The notes under the pieces: generated by a model
The model's input: only the letters and a program-made list of their open reading frames with translations
What the model was told of the DNA's origin: nothing
Database searches by the model: none
Made by a program: the position numbers and the translations under genes
In this document: positions 17,403 through 25,766 of the stretch, one piece after another
Position numbering within the stretch: the stretch's first letter is position 1
Layout: every line of letters begins with the position of its first letter
Origin: Kribbella flavida DSM 17836
GTDB lineage: Bacteria > Actinomycetota > Actinomycetes > Propionibacteriales > Kribbellaceae
DNA length: 64,000 bases
Assembly (NCBI RefSeq): GCF_000024345.1
Contig: NC_013729.1
Span: 4,836,001 to 4,900,000, forward strand
Reading direction: 5' to 3'

Positions 17403-18089
17403 TCAGCCTCGATGGAGAGCCGTTGGAGGGTTCGGTGGCATAGGTGTGGCGGAGGAGCCGGTCGTCCGGCGCACACGGTCCCGCGGCGGAGCATCGGAGG
17501 GGACCAGTTGCAGAATGTGAGCGGCCAGATCCGCCGCGATCCGCGCTGGTCTGGCTTCAGGACGCGTGGCGGCGCTCGCCAGCGTGCCTTCGATCAACAA
17601 CATGATGCGCTCGGCATCGTAGGCCGGCTCGGCATTCCCAAGCCGCTCCAGCTCGTGCTGAATCAACCGATGCAGCTCGGCACGGTATCCGCGGGCGACG
17701 GCATGTGCGGGGTGCTCGGGATCCTGCAGAGCGAAGTCAGCGCCGAGGTACCGGCAACCGCGAAAACCCTCCACCGTTACGGCAGCCTCGAGATGATCGA
17801 AGATGGCCAAGATCCGTTGAGCAGGGTCTGGCCCGGCACCGGACATCGCTGCGCGATACGCGTCGAGATCCCTGGCTGCGGTGCCACGCAGCACCTCTGC
17901 GAGGAGCTCGTCCTTACCCCCGAAGTGCTCGTAGAGAGAACGTCGGGCGACGTTCGCCTCTTTCAGCAGCGCGGCGATCCCCACACCCGCCCCTTCGCGG
18001 TAGGTGAGGCGCTCGGCCGCCTCGAGAAGGCGCTCTCTAGGGCCTCGCTGCGTGGGTTTGATCACCCGCTCAGCATGCCGCACTTGCAC
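17403..18089 (-). CDS. TetR-family transcriptional regulator
   Basis: A 228-residue regulator. The N-terminal helix-turn-helix spans about residues 17-62, with GIAALLKEANVARRSLYEHF as the diagnostic part. The remainder is a ligand-binding helical domain (FDHLEAAVTVEGFRGCRYLG, and IMLLIEGTLASAATR). It is divergent from the SnoaL-like gene at 18144, and palindromes lie between them, so it probably represses both genes until an unknown ligand binds. An alternative GTG at 18065 would shorten it by eight residues. The last 25 residues are low-complexity. Confidence 0.9.
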   Translation of the reverse strand: MQVRHAERVIKPTQRGPRERLLEAAERLTYREGAGVGIAALLKEANVARRSLYEHFGGKDELLAEVLRGTAARDLDAYRAAMSGAGPDPAQRILAIFDHLEAAVTVEGFRGCRYLGADFALQDPEHPAHAVARGYRAELHRLIQHELERLGNAEPAYDAERIMLLIEGTLASAATRPEARPARIAADLAAHILQLVPSDAPPRDRVRRTTGSSATPMPPNPPTALHRG

Positions 18090-18102
18090 GAGTAGATCAA
18101 AC

Positions 18103-18132
18103 GGTCTACCGTGAGTAGACCACTCGGTCTAC
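18103..18132 (+). promoter_or_regulatory. Overlapping TetR-type operators
   Basis: GGTCTAC (18103), GTAGACC (18115) and GGTCTAC (18126) form two palindromes that share the middle arm: GGTCTAC-CGTGA-GTAGACC and GTAGACC-ACTC-GGTCTAC. The array lies between the divergent TetR and SnoaL-like genes and ends just before the ribosome site of the latter. Confidence 0.6.
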
Positions 18133-18143
18133 AAAGGAGAAAG

Positions 18144-18551
18144 GTGCCCACCATGCCCAGTCGCGCTACCACCGAGGTCATCCATCAGTTCAACAAGGCC
18201 TTCGTGGATCACGATCCGGACCTGCTCATCGGCTTGGTCGGTACGGACTGCGTGATGGAAGCGATCCAGCCGGCCCCCGAGGGCGAGCGAGTCGAGGGCG
18301 GGGGCGCCTGTCTGGCGTTCTGGCAGGCGCTCGCCGAGGATCACGCCACCCAGTTCGAGCCCGAGCAGATCGACATCGCGGGGGACCGCGCGACCATCCG
18401 CTGGCGCTACCGCTTCGGCGCAGGAGAAACGGACTACGTTCGAGGCGTCAACCTGATGCGCGTTGCTGACGGCGTCATCGTCGAGGCGCTCGGCTACAGC
18501 AAGACCCCGGCTTCCGAAGCCGTGCCGCTCGCCACGACGATCGGCGCGTAG
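18144..18551 (+). CDS. SnoaL/NTF2-like protein
   Basis: A 135-residue protein with an NTF2-like (cone-shaped alpha+beta barrel) pattern: an N-terminal helix pair (EVIHQFNKAFVDHDPDLLIG), DCVMEAIQPAPEGERVEGGG, then strands ATIRWRYRFG and DYVRGVNLMRVADGVIVEAL. Such domains act as small-molecule isomerases, cyclases or binding proteins; no catalytic residues identify a reaction here. AAAGGAG lies immediately before the GTG at 18144, which is preferred over the ATG at 18153. It is controlled, presumably, by the divergent TetR. Confidence 0.85.
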   Translation: MPTMPSRATTEVIHQFNKAFVDHDPDLLIGLVGTDCVMEAIQPAPEGERVEGGGACLAFWQALAEDHATQFEPEQIDIAGDRATIRWRYRFGAGETDYVRGVNLMRVADGVIVEALGYSKTPASEAVPLATTIGA

Positions 18552-18712
18552 AGCGCGGACGGGACGCCCGATGACCCGACGGCCGACGCACGGGGGCTTG
18601 CGCGAGGCAGGCATGGACCTTGGCCATCAGGCGCACCCCGTTCATCCGCCAACCTGATGACCCGTACGGCGACCGTCCTCGGGACGGGGGTCAGCGGCGC
18701 CCTGTTGAGTTG

Positions 18713-18726
18713 TGTCGACAATCGAC
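18713..18726 (+). promoter_or_regulatory. GntR-type operator before the GH2 gene
   Basis: TGTCGACAATCGAC, containing the perfect palindrome TGTCGACA, lies 40 bases upstream of the GH2 start. The same 14 bases with one change occur inverted at 22235-22248 beside the GntR gene. The shared 12-base word TGTCGACAATCG is the evidence for a common regulator. Confidence 0.55.
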
Positions 18727-18766
18727 ATAGCCTGCCGGAATTCCGATGGCGATCCTGGGAGGCCAT

Positions 18767-21496
18767 ATGTCTGAGGCAATCCGCACCGTGAGCTTGTCCG
18801 GCGACTGGGAATTCCGGCTCGACCCTCACGACGAAGGTTTCGCCCAGCAGTGGCACAGTGATCCAGCGGCCGGCTTCCCGCACCGCATCACCGTGCCGGG
18901 GGCCTGGAACGCTCAGGGCTTCGGGTACGAAGATCCGGTCGCGCTGCAGCAGTACGAAACCCGGCGCCGGACCGAGCTGGCACCGTTGATCGCCCGCCGG
19001 GCGGTGGTTCTGGGCGACGAGGCCGAGTCCGAGCGGGTGTTCGACGTCTTTCCCGGACCGGCCTGGTACCGAACGACCGTGGTGGTCCCGGCCGACTGGT
19101 CCGGCCTCACCACCTCGCTCGTCTTTGCCGGCGTCCATCGCAGCGCGACGGTCTGGATCGACGGCCGCCTCGCCGCCGAGCACCAGTCGTACGTCACACC
19201 GCTGACGATCCCGCTGGACGACTTCGCGACCCCCGGCTCCCCGATCACCATCGTGGTTCGCGTCGACGCCCGACGGGACCGAGCGACCGATCCCTTCCTC
19301 GGATGCCTCGACACCCTCGACTTCGTGCACACCGAATGGGGCGGGCTGCACCACGACGTCAGGCTGGAAGCGACCGGACCGCTGCGGATCGAGGACGTGC
19401 TGCTCGTCCCTCGCCTCGCCGATCAGCGGGTCGACATCTCCGCTGCCCTGACGCTGAATGCGGAGCCCGGCGCCGGCGACCGACCGGTCACCGCCGAGGT
19501 GGAGAGCGCCGCCGGCGAACTGGTCGGTCGCGCGGAGGGCACCTCGAGCAACGGGCGGATCGCGCTCTCCGTGCCGCTGAGCGACGTACGGCCGTGGACA
19601 CCGGAGACGCCGTACCTCTACCGCTTGCGCCTGCGGACCGGCGCCGCGTCGTACGAGGTGCGCTTCGGGATGAAGGAACTGAGCGTCGACGGTGACCGGT
19701 TCCTGCTGAACGGACGCCCGTTCTTCCTGCGCGGGTACGGCGACGACTGCATCTTCCCCGAGACGATCGCTCCACCGGCCGATGTGGCTGAGTACCGCCG
19801 CCGGCTGGGCATCGCCCGCGAGTACGGGTTCAACTACGTGCGCCTGCACAGCTGGGTGCCTCCCGAGGAGTACCTGGACGCCGCCGATGAGGTCGGCATG
19901 CTGGTGCAGCCCGAGCTGCCGCTCGCCAGTTGGCACGACGTGCCGGCCACGCCACAGGCCGGGGCGGTCGCGGCGGCGGCCTGGGAGGACCTGATCCGCC
20001 GGTATCGCAACCACACGTCGGTCGCGGTGTGGTGCATGGGCAACGAACTTTACGACTCGTTCGACACGGCCGGCGAGATGTACCGGATCGCGAAGCAGCT
20101 GGACCCGACCCGCCCGGTCATCGAGTCCGACGGCAGCAGGCTCGACGCGATCGACCGACCGACACTGGACTTCGTCTCGGCACCGTTCGAGGCGAACGAC
20201 TCGATCGGTCTCGGTGACGGCAAGTACGAACTTGCCGGCCGTCCGGCCAAACCGGTGGTGGCCCACGAGGCCGGCTACTTCCAGACGCTCCCGGACCCGT
20301 CGGAGCTGTCCCGCTTCGGCGGCGGACTCAGCCCGTACTGGCTGCGGCAGGTGGCCGAACGCCTTGCACACCAAGGGAACCAGAAGCGATACGCCGAGCA
20401 CCTCGACACGTCGCGGCGGCTGCAGGCGGCCTGCCTGAAGACCAACACCGAGGCCGCCCGGCGGTCCGGGCTCGCCGGCATCTCGGTGTGGCTCCTGCAG
20501 GACTACCCGAACTGCCCGGAGGGCGTACTCGACATGTTCTACGAACCCAAGCTGCTGACCGCGACCGAGTTCCGCCGATTCAACGCCCCGACCGTGCTGC
20601 TGCTCGGCGGCTCGTTGGCGACCCGGCGCAATCTGGCCGGCGGTGAACGCGTGTCGGTGGAGCTGATCGTCTCGTCGTTCGAGCATGAACCGCCACCAGC
20701 GGCGACCGTCCGATGGAACTTGCGGTACGGCGACAAGGTGGTCGCCGCCGGCAGCTGGGACGACGTTGCGCTGCCGGACGGCGTCCATTCGATCGGCTCC
20801 GCCGAGCTCGAACTGCCTGCCCTGCCGGCTGCTGTCAAGCTCACGCTCAGCGCCGAGCTCACCGCCGGGCAGCTGCACACGGACAACAGCTGGGACATCT
20901 GGCTATATCCACGCGCCTCCGGCGGCGAACGCGTGCCCTGCACGGCCGGTCTCGCCGATCTGCTCGACCGCCTGCGGGAGGCGGATCCGAGCGACCTCGC
21001 GCCGGGGGAGCCTTTGCTGGCCGAGCGGATGACCTCGGCCGTTCGGACACACCTGGACAGGGGCGGCCGGGTCCTTCTACTCGACCCTGAGCCGCTGTTC
21101 GCCACCGAGCCGACCGGCTTTCGTCCGGCCTCGTGGGACGGCGTGGGGCACTACGGCCTGACGTTCGACAAGGACCACCCGGCGCTGCGAGCGATGCCGA
21201 CCGAGGGCTGGTGCGACCTGCAGTTCTACCAGCTGCTGCAGGGCTCGAGATCGGTGTCATTGGGCGAGCTGCCGGTCGAGCCGATCGTCACCTGCAGCGA
21301 CCTGCCCTCCCGGATGGCGCACCGCTCACACCTGTTCGAGGTCCGCGCCGGTGCGGGGTCCCTGGTTGTCTGCGGCCTCGACATCGCCGGTGCGGTCCGC
21401 GCCGGCGATCCGGCCGCGGCGTACCTGCTCAACGAGTTGCTCGGCTACCTGTCCGGGCCGGAGCTCCGGCCGGCGGTGTCGCTGACAGGGTGGTGA
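18767..21496 (+). CDS. Glycoside hydrolase family 2 enzyme (beta-galactosidase/glucuronidase-like)
   Basis: A 909-residue glycosidase without a signal peptide, so cytoplasmic. The jelly-roll sugar-binding domain (about residues 5-190) includes GPAWYRTTVVVP and VHRSATVWIDG. An Ig-like domain (195-300) precedes the TIM barrel (300-590). VAVWCMGNELYDSF carries the acid/base Glu near residue 426, and KPVVAHEAGYFQT carries the likely nucleophile Glu near 500. A C-terminal region of 300 residues ends with a glutamine-amidotransferase-like fold (HLDRGGRVLLLDPEP, GSLVVCGLDIAG). It would cleave an imported beta-linked oligosaccharide. GGGAGG precedes the ATG at 18767, which is preferred over 18746. 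A GntR box lies just upstream. Confidence 0.92.
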   Translation: MSEAIRTVSLSGDWEFRLDPHDEGFAQQWHSDPAAGFPHRITVPGAWNAQGFGYEDPVALQQYETRRRTELAPLIARRAVVLGDEAESERVFDVFPGPAWYRTTVVVPADWSGLTTSLVFAGVHRSATVWIDGRLAAEHQSYVTPLTIPLDDFATPGSPITIVVRVDARRDRATDPFLGCLDTLDFVHTEWGGLHHDVRLEATGPLRIEDVLLVPRLADQRVDISAALTLNAEPGAGDRPVTAEVESAAGELVGRAEGTSSNGRIALSVPLSDVRPWTPETPYLYRLRLRTGAASYEVRFGMKELSVDGDRFLLNGRPFFLRGYGDDCIFPETIAPPADVAEYRRRLGIAREYGFNYVRLHSWVPPEEYLDAADEVGMLVQPELPLASWHDVPATPQAGAVAAAAWEDLIRRYRNHTSVAVWCMGNELYDSFDTAGEMYRIAKQLDPTRPVIESDGSRLDAIDRPTLDFVSAPFEANDSIGLGDGKYELAGRPAKPVVAHEAGYFQTLPDPSELSRFGGGLSPYWLRQVAERLAHQGNQKRYAEHLDTSRRLQAACLKTNTEAARRSGLAGISVWLLQDYPNCPEGVLDMFYEPKLLTATEFRRFNAPTVLLLGGSLATRRNLAGGERVSVELIVSSFEHEPPPAATVRWNLRYGDKVVAAGSWDDVALPDGVHSIGSAELELPALPAAVKLTLSAELTAGQLHTDNSWDIWLYPRASGGERVPCTAGLADLLDRLREADPSDLAPGEPLLAERMTSAVRTHLDRGGRVLLLDPEPLFATEPTGFRPASWDGVGHYGLTFDKDHPALRAMPTEGWCDLQFYQLLQGSRSVSLGELPVEPIVTCSDLPSRMAHRSHLFEVRAGAGSLVVCGLDIAGAVRAGDPAAAYLLNELLGYLSGPELRPAVSLTGW

Positions 21497-21505
21497 GGAC
21501 CCCGC

Positions 21506-22159
21506 TCAGTCGGCCGTCGGCGGCTCGGGCATCTCGAGGATGTGCCGGTCCAGCTCCGCCAGGGCCTGGCTCTCGTCGCCGGAACGCAGCGCATCGAGCA
21601 GCCGGGCGTGCTGCTCGGCCGGCCGGGCGGTCGAGGTCAGCGTCTTGGCGTCGCGCTGGAAGTACGCTCTGATCCGCGGCTGCATCAGCTGCCAAATCTG
21701 CAGGCAGTGCGGCTGTTCGGCCCGCTCCATCAGCAGTTCGTGGAACTGCAGGTCGGCCTGGGTGATGGTGTCGGCGTCGTCCTTGGACGCGTCCATCTGG
21801 TCGACCAGGCGCTGCAGCTGCTCGAAGTCGGCCGCGGACAGCTTCGGCAGTGCGTGCCGCAGCGCGAACCGCTCCAGCGTCCGGCGGATCGGCACGATGA
21901 CCTCTTCGATCTCAACCTGGGAGATGCCCAGCACCACAGTGCCGCGGTACGGCGAGGACACCACCAGGCCCTCGTTCTCCAGTTGGCGCAGCGCCTCACG
22001 CAACGGTGCGCGGCTGGTGCCGAACTGGGCGGCCAGGTCGGGTTCGCGCAACCGGTCGCCGGGTTGCAGCATCCCACTGGAAATGGCGTCGCGCAGTGCC
22101 GCCGCGACGTGGTGCCGCCGCGACATCGCTGTGATCGGCGGTATCTGCTCGGCCGGCAT
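21506..22159 (-). CDS. GntR-family regulator, FadR/FCD subgroup
   Basis: A 217-residue regulator. The winged helix (residues 15-78) contains DAISSGMLQPGDRLREPDLA and SRAPLREALRQLENEGLV. The FCD domain (90-205) has the usual Asp/His positions for a metal-bound carboxylate ligand (DLQFHELLMERAEQP, AEQHARLLDALRSGD). FadR-type GntR proteins commonly respond to sugar acids such as uronates or aldonates, which fits the adjacent dehydratase gene. It is divergent from that gene, and a 14-base box in the gap recurs before the GH2 gene. Confidence 0.93.
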   Translation of the reverse strand: MPAEQIPPITAMSRRHHVAAALRDAISSGMLQPGDRLREPDLAAQFGTSRAPLREALRQLENEGLVVSSPYRGTVVLGISQVEIEEVIVPIRRTLERFALRHALPKLSAADFEQLQRLVDQMDASKDDADTITQADLQFHELLMERAEQPHCLQIWQLMQPRIRAYFQRDAKTLTSTARPAEQHARLLDALRSGDESQALAELDRHILEMPEPPTAD

Positions 22160-22234
22160 CTGTCCATCCTCTGCTTGTCGGGGGCCTACAGCTAATCATC
22201 CGCGGGCCGAGCGTGAGACCGGACCCCAGTGGTT

Positions 22235-22248
22235 GACGATTGTCGACA
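22235..22248 (-). promoter_or_regulatory. GntR-type operator between GntR and the dehydratase operon
   Basis: On the minus strand, TGTCGACAATCGTC matches the box at 18713-18726 at 13 of 14 positions. It lies 75 bases upstream of the GntR start and 45 bases before the leader ATG of the dehydratase operon, so it could control both directions. Confidence 0.55.
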
Positions 22249-22293
22249 CTCGACTCTATCGTCCTGTCACTACTCCCTGCTTCCGGAGCCGCC

Positions 22294-22347
22294 ATGTCGC
22301 CCGTTCTCGTTGCCCTCTACCTCTGCCTGTGCCAGGAGCGCTGGTGA
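22294..22347 (+). CDS. Possible 17-residue leader peptide
   Basis: ATG at 22294 starts MSPVLVALYLCLCQERW and ends in a TGA that overlaps the GTG start of the dehydratase gene (GTGA). The dehydratase ribosome site AGGAG lies inside this frame. GGAG precedes the ATG. Translation of the leader could therefore open or block the dehydratase start. Whether it is translated is unknown. Confidence 0.3.
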   Translation: MSPVLVALYLCLCQERW

Positions 22348-23489
22348 CGGGCGATGTGGTCGTCACCGACGTCGAGGTTCTGATCCTGGACGGCGGCGCC
22401 GACTACGGCAGCACGCTGGCCGATGGCGAGCGGTCCGGCCCGCGGCTGACCTGCCTGATCAAGGTCAGCACGGACGCCGGAGTGACCGGGTACGCCGATG
22501 TCGACTCACATCCCTGGCTGGTGAAGGCCGCGGTCGAGGCGCCGACGCACATCCCGGAGTTCTGCGCGGGCCTGAAGGACGCGGTCGTCGGGCAGAGTGT
22601 CAGTGACCGTGACGCGCTGTGGAATCGGATGTACCAGCACAGCTGGTACCACGGCCGGCGCGGCGTGGTGCTGCACGCGATGAGCGGGATCGACATCGCG
22701 ATCTGGGACATTGCCGGGCGGTTGTCGGGGCAGCCGGTGTACGACCTGCTGGGCGGGCGCCGTCGGGACCGGGTGCTGGCCTACGCGAGCACTCTGTTCC
22801 GGCCGACCCCGGACGAGATGCGCGAGGCCGTCAAGCACTACCTGGACCTGGGCTTCCGGGCGATCAAGTTCGGCTGGGGGCCGTGGGGCGGCGATCCGGA
22901 CCTCAGCATCGAGCTGTTCGCGGCGGCGCGGGCCGAGGCCGGACCCGAGGTGCTCCTGATGGCCGATGGTCACATCACCGGCGACCTGGCCGCGGTGCGC
23001 GAGCTCGTCCACCGGCTGGAGGACTACGACCCGTTCTGGGTGGAGGAGCCGTTCCCCGCGGACCGGCCGGACGACCTGGCCGCACTCGGCCGGCACGCCC
23101 CGGTCCGGATCGCGTCCGGTGAGCAGCTCGGCGGTGTCGCCGAGTTCCGTGAGCTGCTGCGCGAGCCCGGGTTGTCCGTCGTCCAGCCGGACCTGTCCCG
23201 CTGCGGCGGATTCACCGCCTTCCGCGACATCGCCGCGCTGGCGACCGGCCCCGGGTGCCTGGTCGTGCCTCACGCCTGGACGTCCCACCTGCTGACCGCG
23301 GCGGCGATCCAGGCGGCCGCATGGGTCCCCAGCGGCGGATACCTCGAGTACAACGTCTCGTCGGCGCCGCTCGCTCGCGGACTGGCGACGGGTCTGCGGT
23401 TGACCGACGGCGAGGTCGAGGTGCCGGCCGGACCGGGACTCGGCGTCGACGTCGATCTCGACCTGATCGACAAGTACCGGGTCGTCTGA
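22344..23489 (+). CDS. Enolase-superfamily sugar-acid dehydratase (mandelate racemase group)
   Basis: A 381-residue enzyme of the mandelate racemase/muconate lactonising group. The capping domain covers residues 1-130. In the barrel, Lys near 175 (FRAIKFGWG), metal ligands Asp near 208 (ADGH), Glu near 235 (WVEEPFP) and Glu near 260 (SGEQ), and a general-base His near 309 (VVPHAWTS) are in the expected order. The His base with this ligand set is typical of aldonate/uronate dehydratases, which remove water to give a 2-keto-3-deoxy acid. AGGAG lies five bases before the GTG at 22344. It is first in an operon with the ABC importer, SDR and PIG-L genes. The exact substrate is not evident. Confidence 0.9.
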   Translation: MTGDVVVTDVEVLILDGGADYGSTLADGERSGPRLTCLIKVSTDAGVTGYADVDSHPWLVKAAVEAPTHIPEFCAGLKDAVVGQSVSDRDALWNRMYQHSWYHGRRGVVLHAMSGIDIAIWDIAGRLSGQPVYDLLGGRRRDRVLAYASTLFRPTPDEMREAVKHYLDLGFRAIKFGWGPWGGDPDLSIELFAAARAEAGPEVLLMADGHITGDLAAVRELVHRLEDYDPFWVEEPFPADRPDDLAALGRHAPVRIASGEQLGGVAEFRELLREPGLSVVQPDLSRCGGFTAFRDIAALATGPGCLVVPHAWTSHLLTAAAIQAAAWVPSGGYLEYNVSSAPLARGLATGLRLTDGEVEVPAGPGLGVDVDLDLIDKYRVV

Positions 23490-23511
23490 CCAACGAGCCA
23501 AGGAGACAGCC

Positions 23512-24882
23512 ATGAAGCCATCCCCTCTCACCCGGCGCCACTTCCTCGGCCTCGGAGCCACCACCGGCGTCGCGGCCGCCGGTCTCGCGGCCGGCTGCAG
23601 TCCAGCCGGCGATGCCGGCGGCACGTCCCGCAAGGACGCCGACGACGGCGGCAAGCCCGTGACGCTGTCGTTCTGGAAGCCGCCGGGCCTGCCCCCGCCG
23701 GACGAGAACAAGTTCTTCCAGCAGCTGACCGGCGACTTCGGGCAGTCCCACGGCAACGACGTCGTCAAGCACCTGCTGCTGCCGTGGGACGACGCGTTCA
23801 CCAAGTACACCGCCGCCTTCGGCGGGGGCACCCCGCCCGACGTGTCGTACTTGATCCTGCCTTGGATCAACCAGTTCGGGACGGCCGGCGGACTCGCGCC
23901 GCTGAGTGACATCGACCCCGGTCTGGATCTGTCGGGCGTGAACCAGAACGCGGTCGACTCGGCGAAGATCGACGGCAAGCTGTACGGCGTGCCGTGGTAT
24001 TCCAGCCGGGTGCCGCTGGCACTCAACGAGGCCGTCTGGGAAAAGGCCGGCAAACCGCCGCTGCCGAAGACGTACGTCGAGCTCGCGGAGTTCGTCAAGC
24101 TGCTCACGTTCGACAAGGCCGGTCGGGCGTTGGCGGACCCGAGATTCGACCGACGGAGCATCAGTACGTACGGGATGGCCTGGCCAGGTCTGTGGGAGGT
24201 CCAGGCCAACTACCTGTGGAACTACCTGTGGGCCTACGGCGTGGACTACATCAGCGAGGACCGCAAGAACGTCGGTTTCGATAACGAGCAAGGCCGGGCG
24301 GCGCTGCAACAGCTGCGGCAGATCCAGGAGTCCGGCGCGGCGACCCCGATGTCGTTGTACGCCGACCCGCTGAAGTGGGAGGACATGATCTGGACCGGCC
24401 GAGCAGCGGTGCAGTGGACCTCGCCGCCGCGTGCCGAGAAGTTCAAGAAACACCCCACCACCCGGCTCAAGGTGCTGGACCTTCCCTCGGGGCCGGCCGG
24501 TCAGTTCATGATCGGTGGTGTCGGCTACCTGTGCATCGCGGCGAAGTCGAAGTACCCCGAGACCGCGCTGGAGTTCATCAAGCGTGCCACCTCGGACGAC
24601 GCGGTGAAGCGGTACCTGCAGCAGACGCTGCTCTTCCCGATCAAGGACAGCGTCGACGGCAGCATCTACTCGGCGGTGTCGGACCGGCAGCCGCGGCAGT
24701 TCCTGCTCGACACCCTTGCTCAAGGCAAGTACCTGCGCTTGACCAAGCCGCTGCCGTTCAACGCCGAAGAGTACCTCGCGGGCGAGATCAACAACTTCGT
24801 GTCGGGTCAGAAGGATCTGGACAAGATGATCAAGGACGCCTCGAAGCAGATCGGCACCATGGCCAGGAACGCGGGCCTGTGA
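23512..24882 (+). CDS. ABC sugar transporter substrate-binding lipoprotein
   Basis: A 456-residue family-1 (MalE/UgpB-like) binding protein. Its signal combines a Tat-like RRHFLGLG and a lipobox (GLAAGCSPA, Cys about residue 29), so it is exported and lipid-anchored. The mature part has the usual order: VTLSFWKPPG, PPDVSYLILPW, KIDGKLYGVPWYSSRVPLAL, WTGRAAVQWTSPP, and a long C-terminal helix region. It should capture an oligosaccharide and hand it to the two permeases that follow. Its stop overlaps the next gene's GTG. No ATPase is encoded in the cluster, so it presumably uses a shared MsiK-type ATPase. Confidence 0.93.
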   Translation: MKPSPLTRRHFLGLGATTGVAAAGLAAGCSPAGDAGGTSRKDADDGGKPVTLSFWKPPGLPPPDENKFFQQLTGDFGQSHGNDVVKHLLLPWDDAFTKYTAAFGGGTPPDVSYLILPWINQFGTAGGLAPLSDIDPGLDLSGVNQNAVDSAKIDGKLYGVPWYSSRVPLALNEAVWEKAGKPPLPKTYVELAEFVKLLTFDKAGRALADPRFDRRSISTYGMAWPGLWEVQANYLWNYLWAYGVDYISEDRKNVGFDNEQGRAALQQLRQIQESGAATPMSLYADPLKWEDMIWTGRAAVQWTSPPRAEKFKKHPTTRLKVLDLPSGPAGQFMIGGVGYLCIAAKSKYPETALEFIKRATSDDAVKRYLQQTLLFPIKDSVDGSIYSAVSDRQPRQFLLDTLAQGKYLRLTKPLPFNAEEYLAGEINNFVSGQKDLDKMIKDASKQIGTMARNAGL

Positions 24883-25766
24883 GCCGGCGGACCGGGGGAA
24901 GGAGGGCTCCGGGGACGGCCGCGCTGTTCCTCGGCCCGAAGGCGCTGCTGTTCGTTGCCTTCGTCCTGGTGCCGTTCGCGTACACGTTCGTGCTGATGTT
25001 CCAGCGCGGCACGCTGATGCGTGGATTCACCTTCGTCGGCCTGGACAACCTGACCTCGATGCTGCAGGACAGCCTGTTCTGGCTGACCCTGCGCAACACC
25101 GGACTCTACCTGCTCGTGTCGGTACCGCTGAACATCGTCGTCCCGCTCGCGGTCGCCCTGCTGATCAGTCGTCGGATTCGCGGGATGCGGGTGTACCGGT
25201 CGCTGATCTACATCCCGTCGCTGTTGTCGATCGCGGCCACCGGCCTGATCTGGAACGTGCTGATCGACCCCGACATCGGTCCGCTGTACCAGTTGACGAA
25301 CGGCGTGCTCGGGCTGGACCTTCCCTACCTGAGCAACGGCACCGCGGCGATCGTGCTCGTCGCTGTGGTCGGTACCTGGAGTGCGCTCGGCTTCAACTCG
25401 ATCATCTTCATGGCCGGGCTGAACGACATCCCCGAGGAGCTCTACGAAGCAGCCAGCATCGACGGTGCCGGCCGGGCGCGGATGTTCTGGGAGATCACCC
25501 TGCCGCTGCTGAGACCGGTGATGCAGATCCTGCTGGTCCTGGTGACCATCGCCGGGATCCAGGTGTTCGACATGATCTACGTGATGACCCAGGGCGGACC
25601 GGGAACGTCCACGTACACCGTGATGTGGTACATCTACCAGAACGTCTTCGCAGGCGGATCCGTCGGCTACGCCGCGGCGATGGGGGTGATCGTGCTGATC
25701 GTCTCGCTGGTCATCACCGGTCTGTATCTTCGGCTCACCCGGACCGAGGGCGCGACCTATGACTGA
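24879..25766 (+). CDS. ABC sugar transporter permease (MalF-like)
   Basis: A 295-residue inner-membrane permease with six predicted helices. The EAA loop that contacts the ATPase is EELYEAASIDGAGRARMFWE near residues 185-205, in the MalF-type form followed by ITLPLLRPVM. It overlaps the binding-protein gene by GTGA and the next permease gene by eight bases. With the partner permease it should form the channel of a carbohydrate importer. Confidence 0.93.
   Translation: MSRRTGGRRAPGTAALFLGPKALLFVAFVLVPFAYTFVLMFQRGTLMRGFTFVGLDNLTSMLQDSLFWLTLRNTGLYLLVSVPLNIVVPLAVALLISRRIRGMRVYRSLIYIPSLLSIAATGLIWNVLIDPDIGPLYQLTNGVLGLDLPYLSNGTAAIVLVAVVGTWSALGFNSIIFMAGLNDIPEELYEAASIDGAGRARMFWEITLPLLRPVMQILLVLVTIAGIQVFDMIYVMTQGGPGTSTYTVMWYIYQNVFAGGSVGYAAAMGVIVLIVSLVITGLYLRLTRTEGATYD

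Noticed and set aside
18494..20878. Long antisense frame of 794 codons across the GH2 gene
   Set aside because: Composition is low-complexity and no motif is present; the GH2 frame explains the openness.
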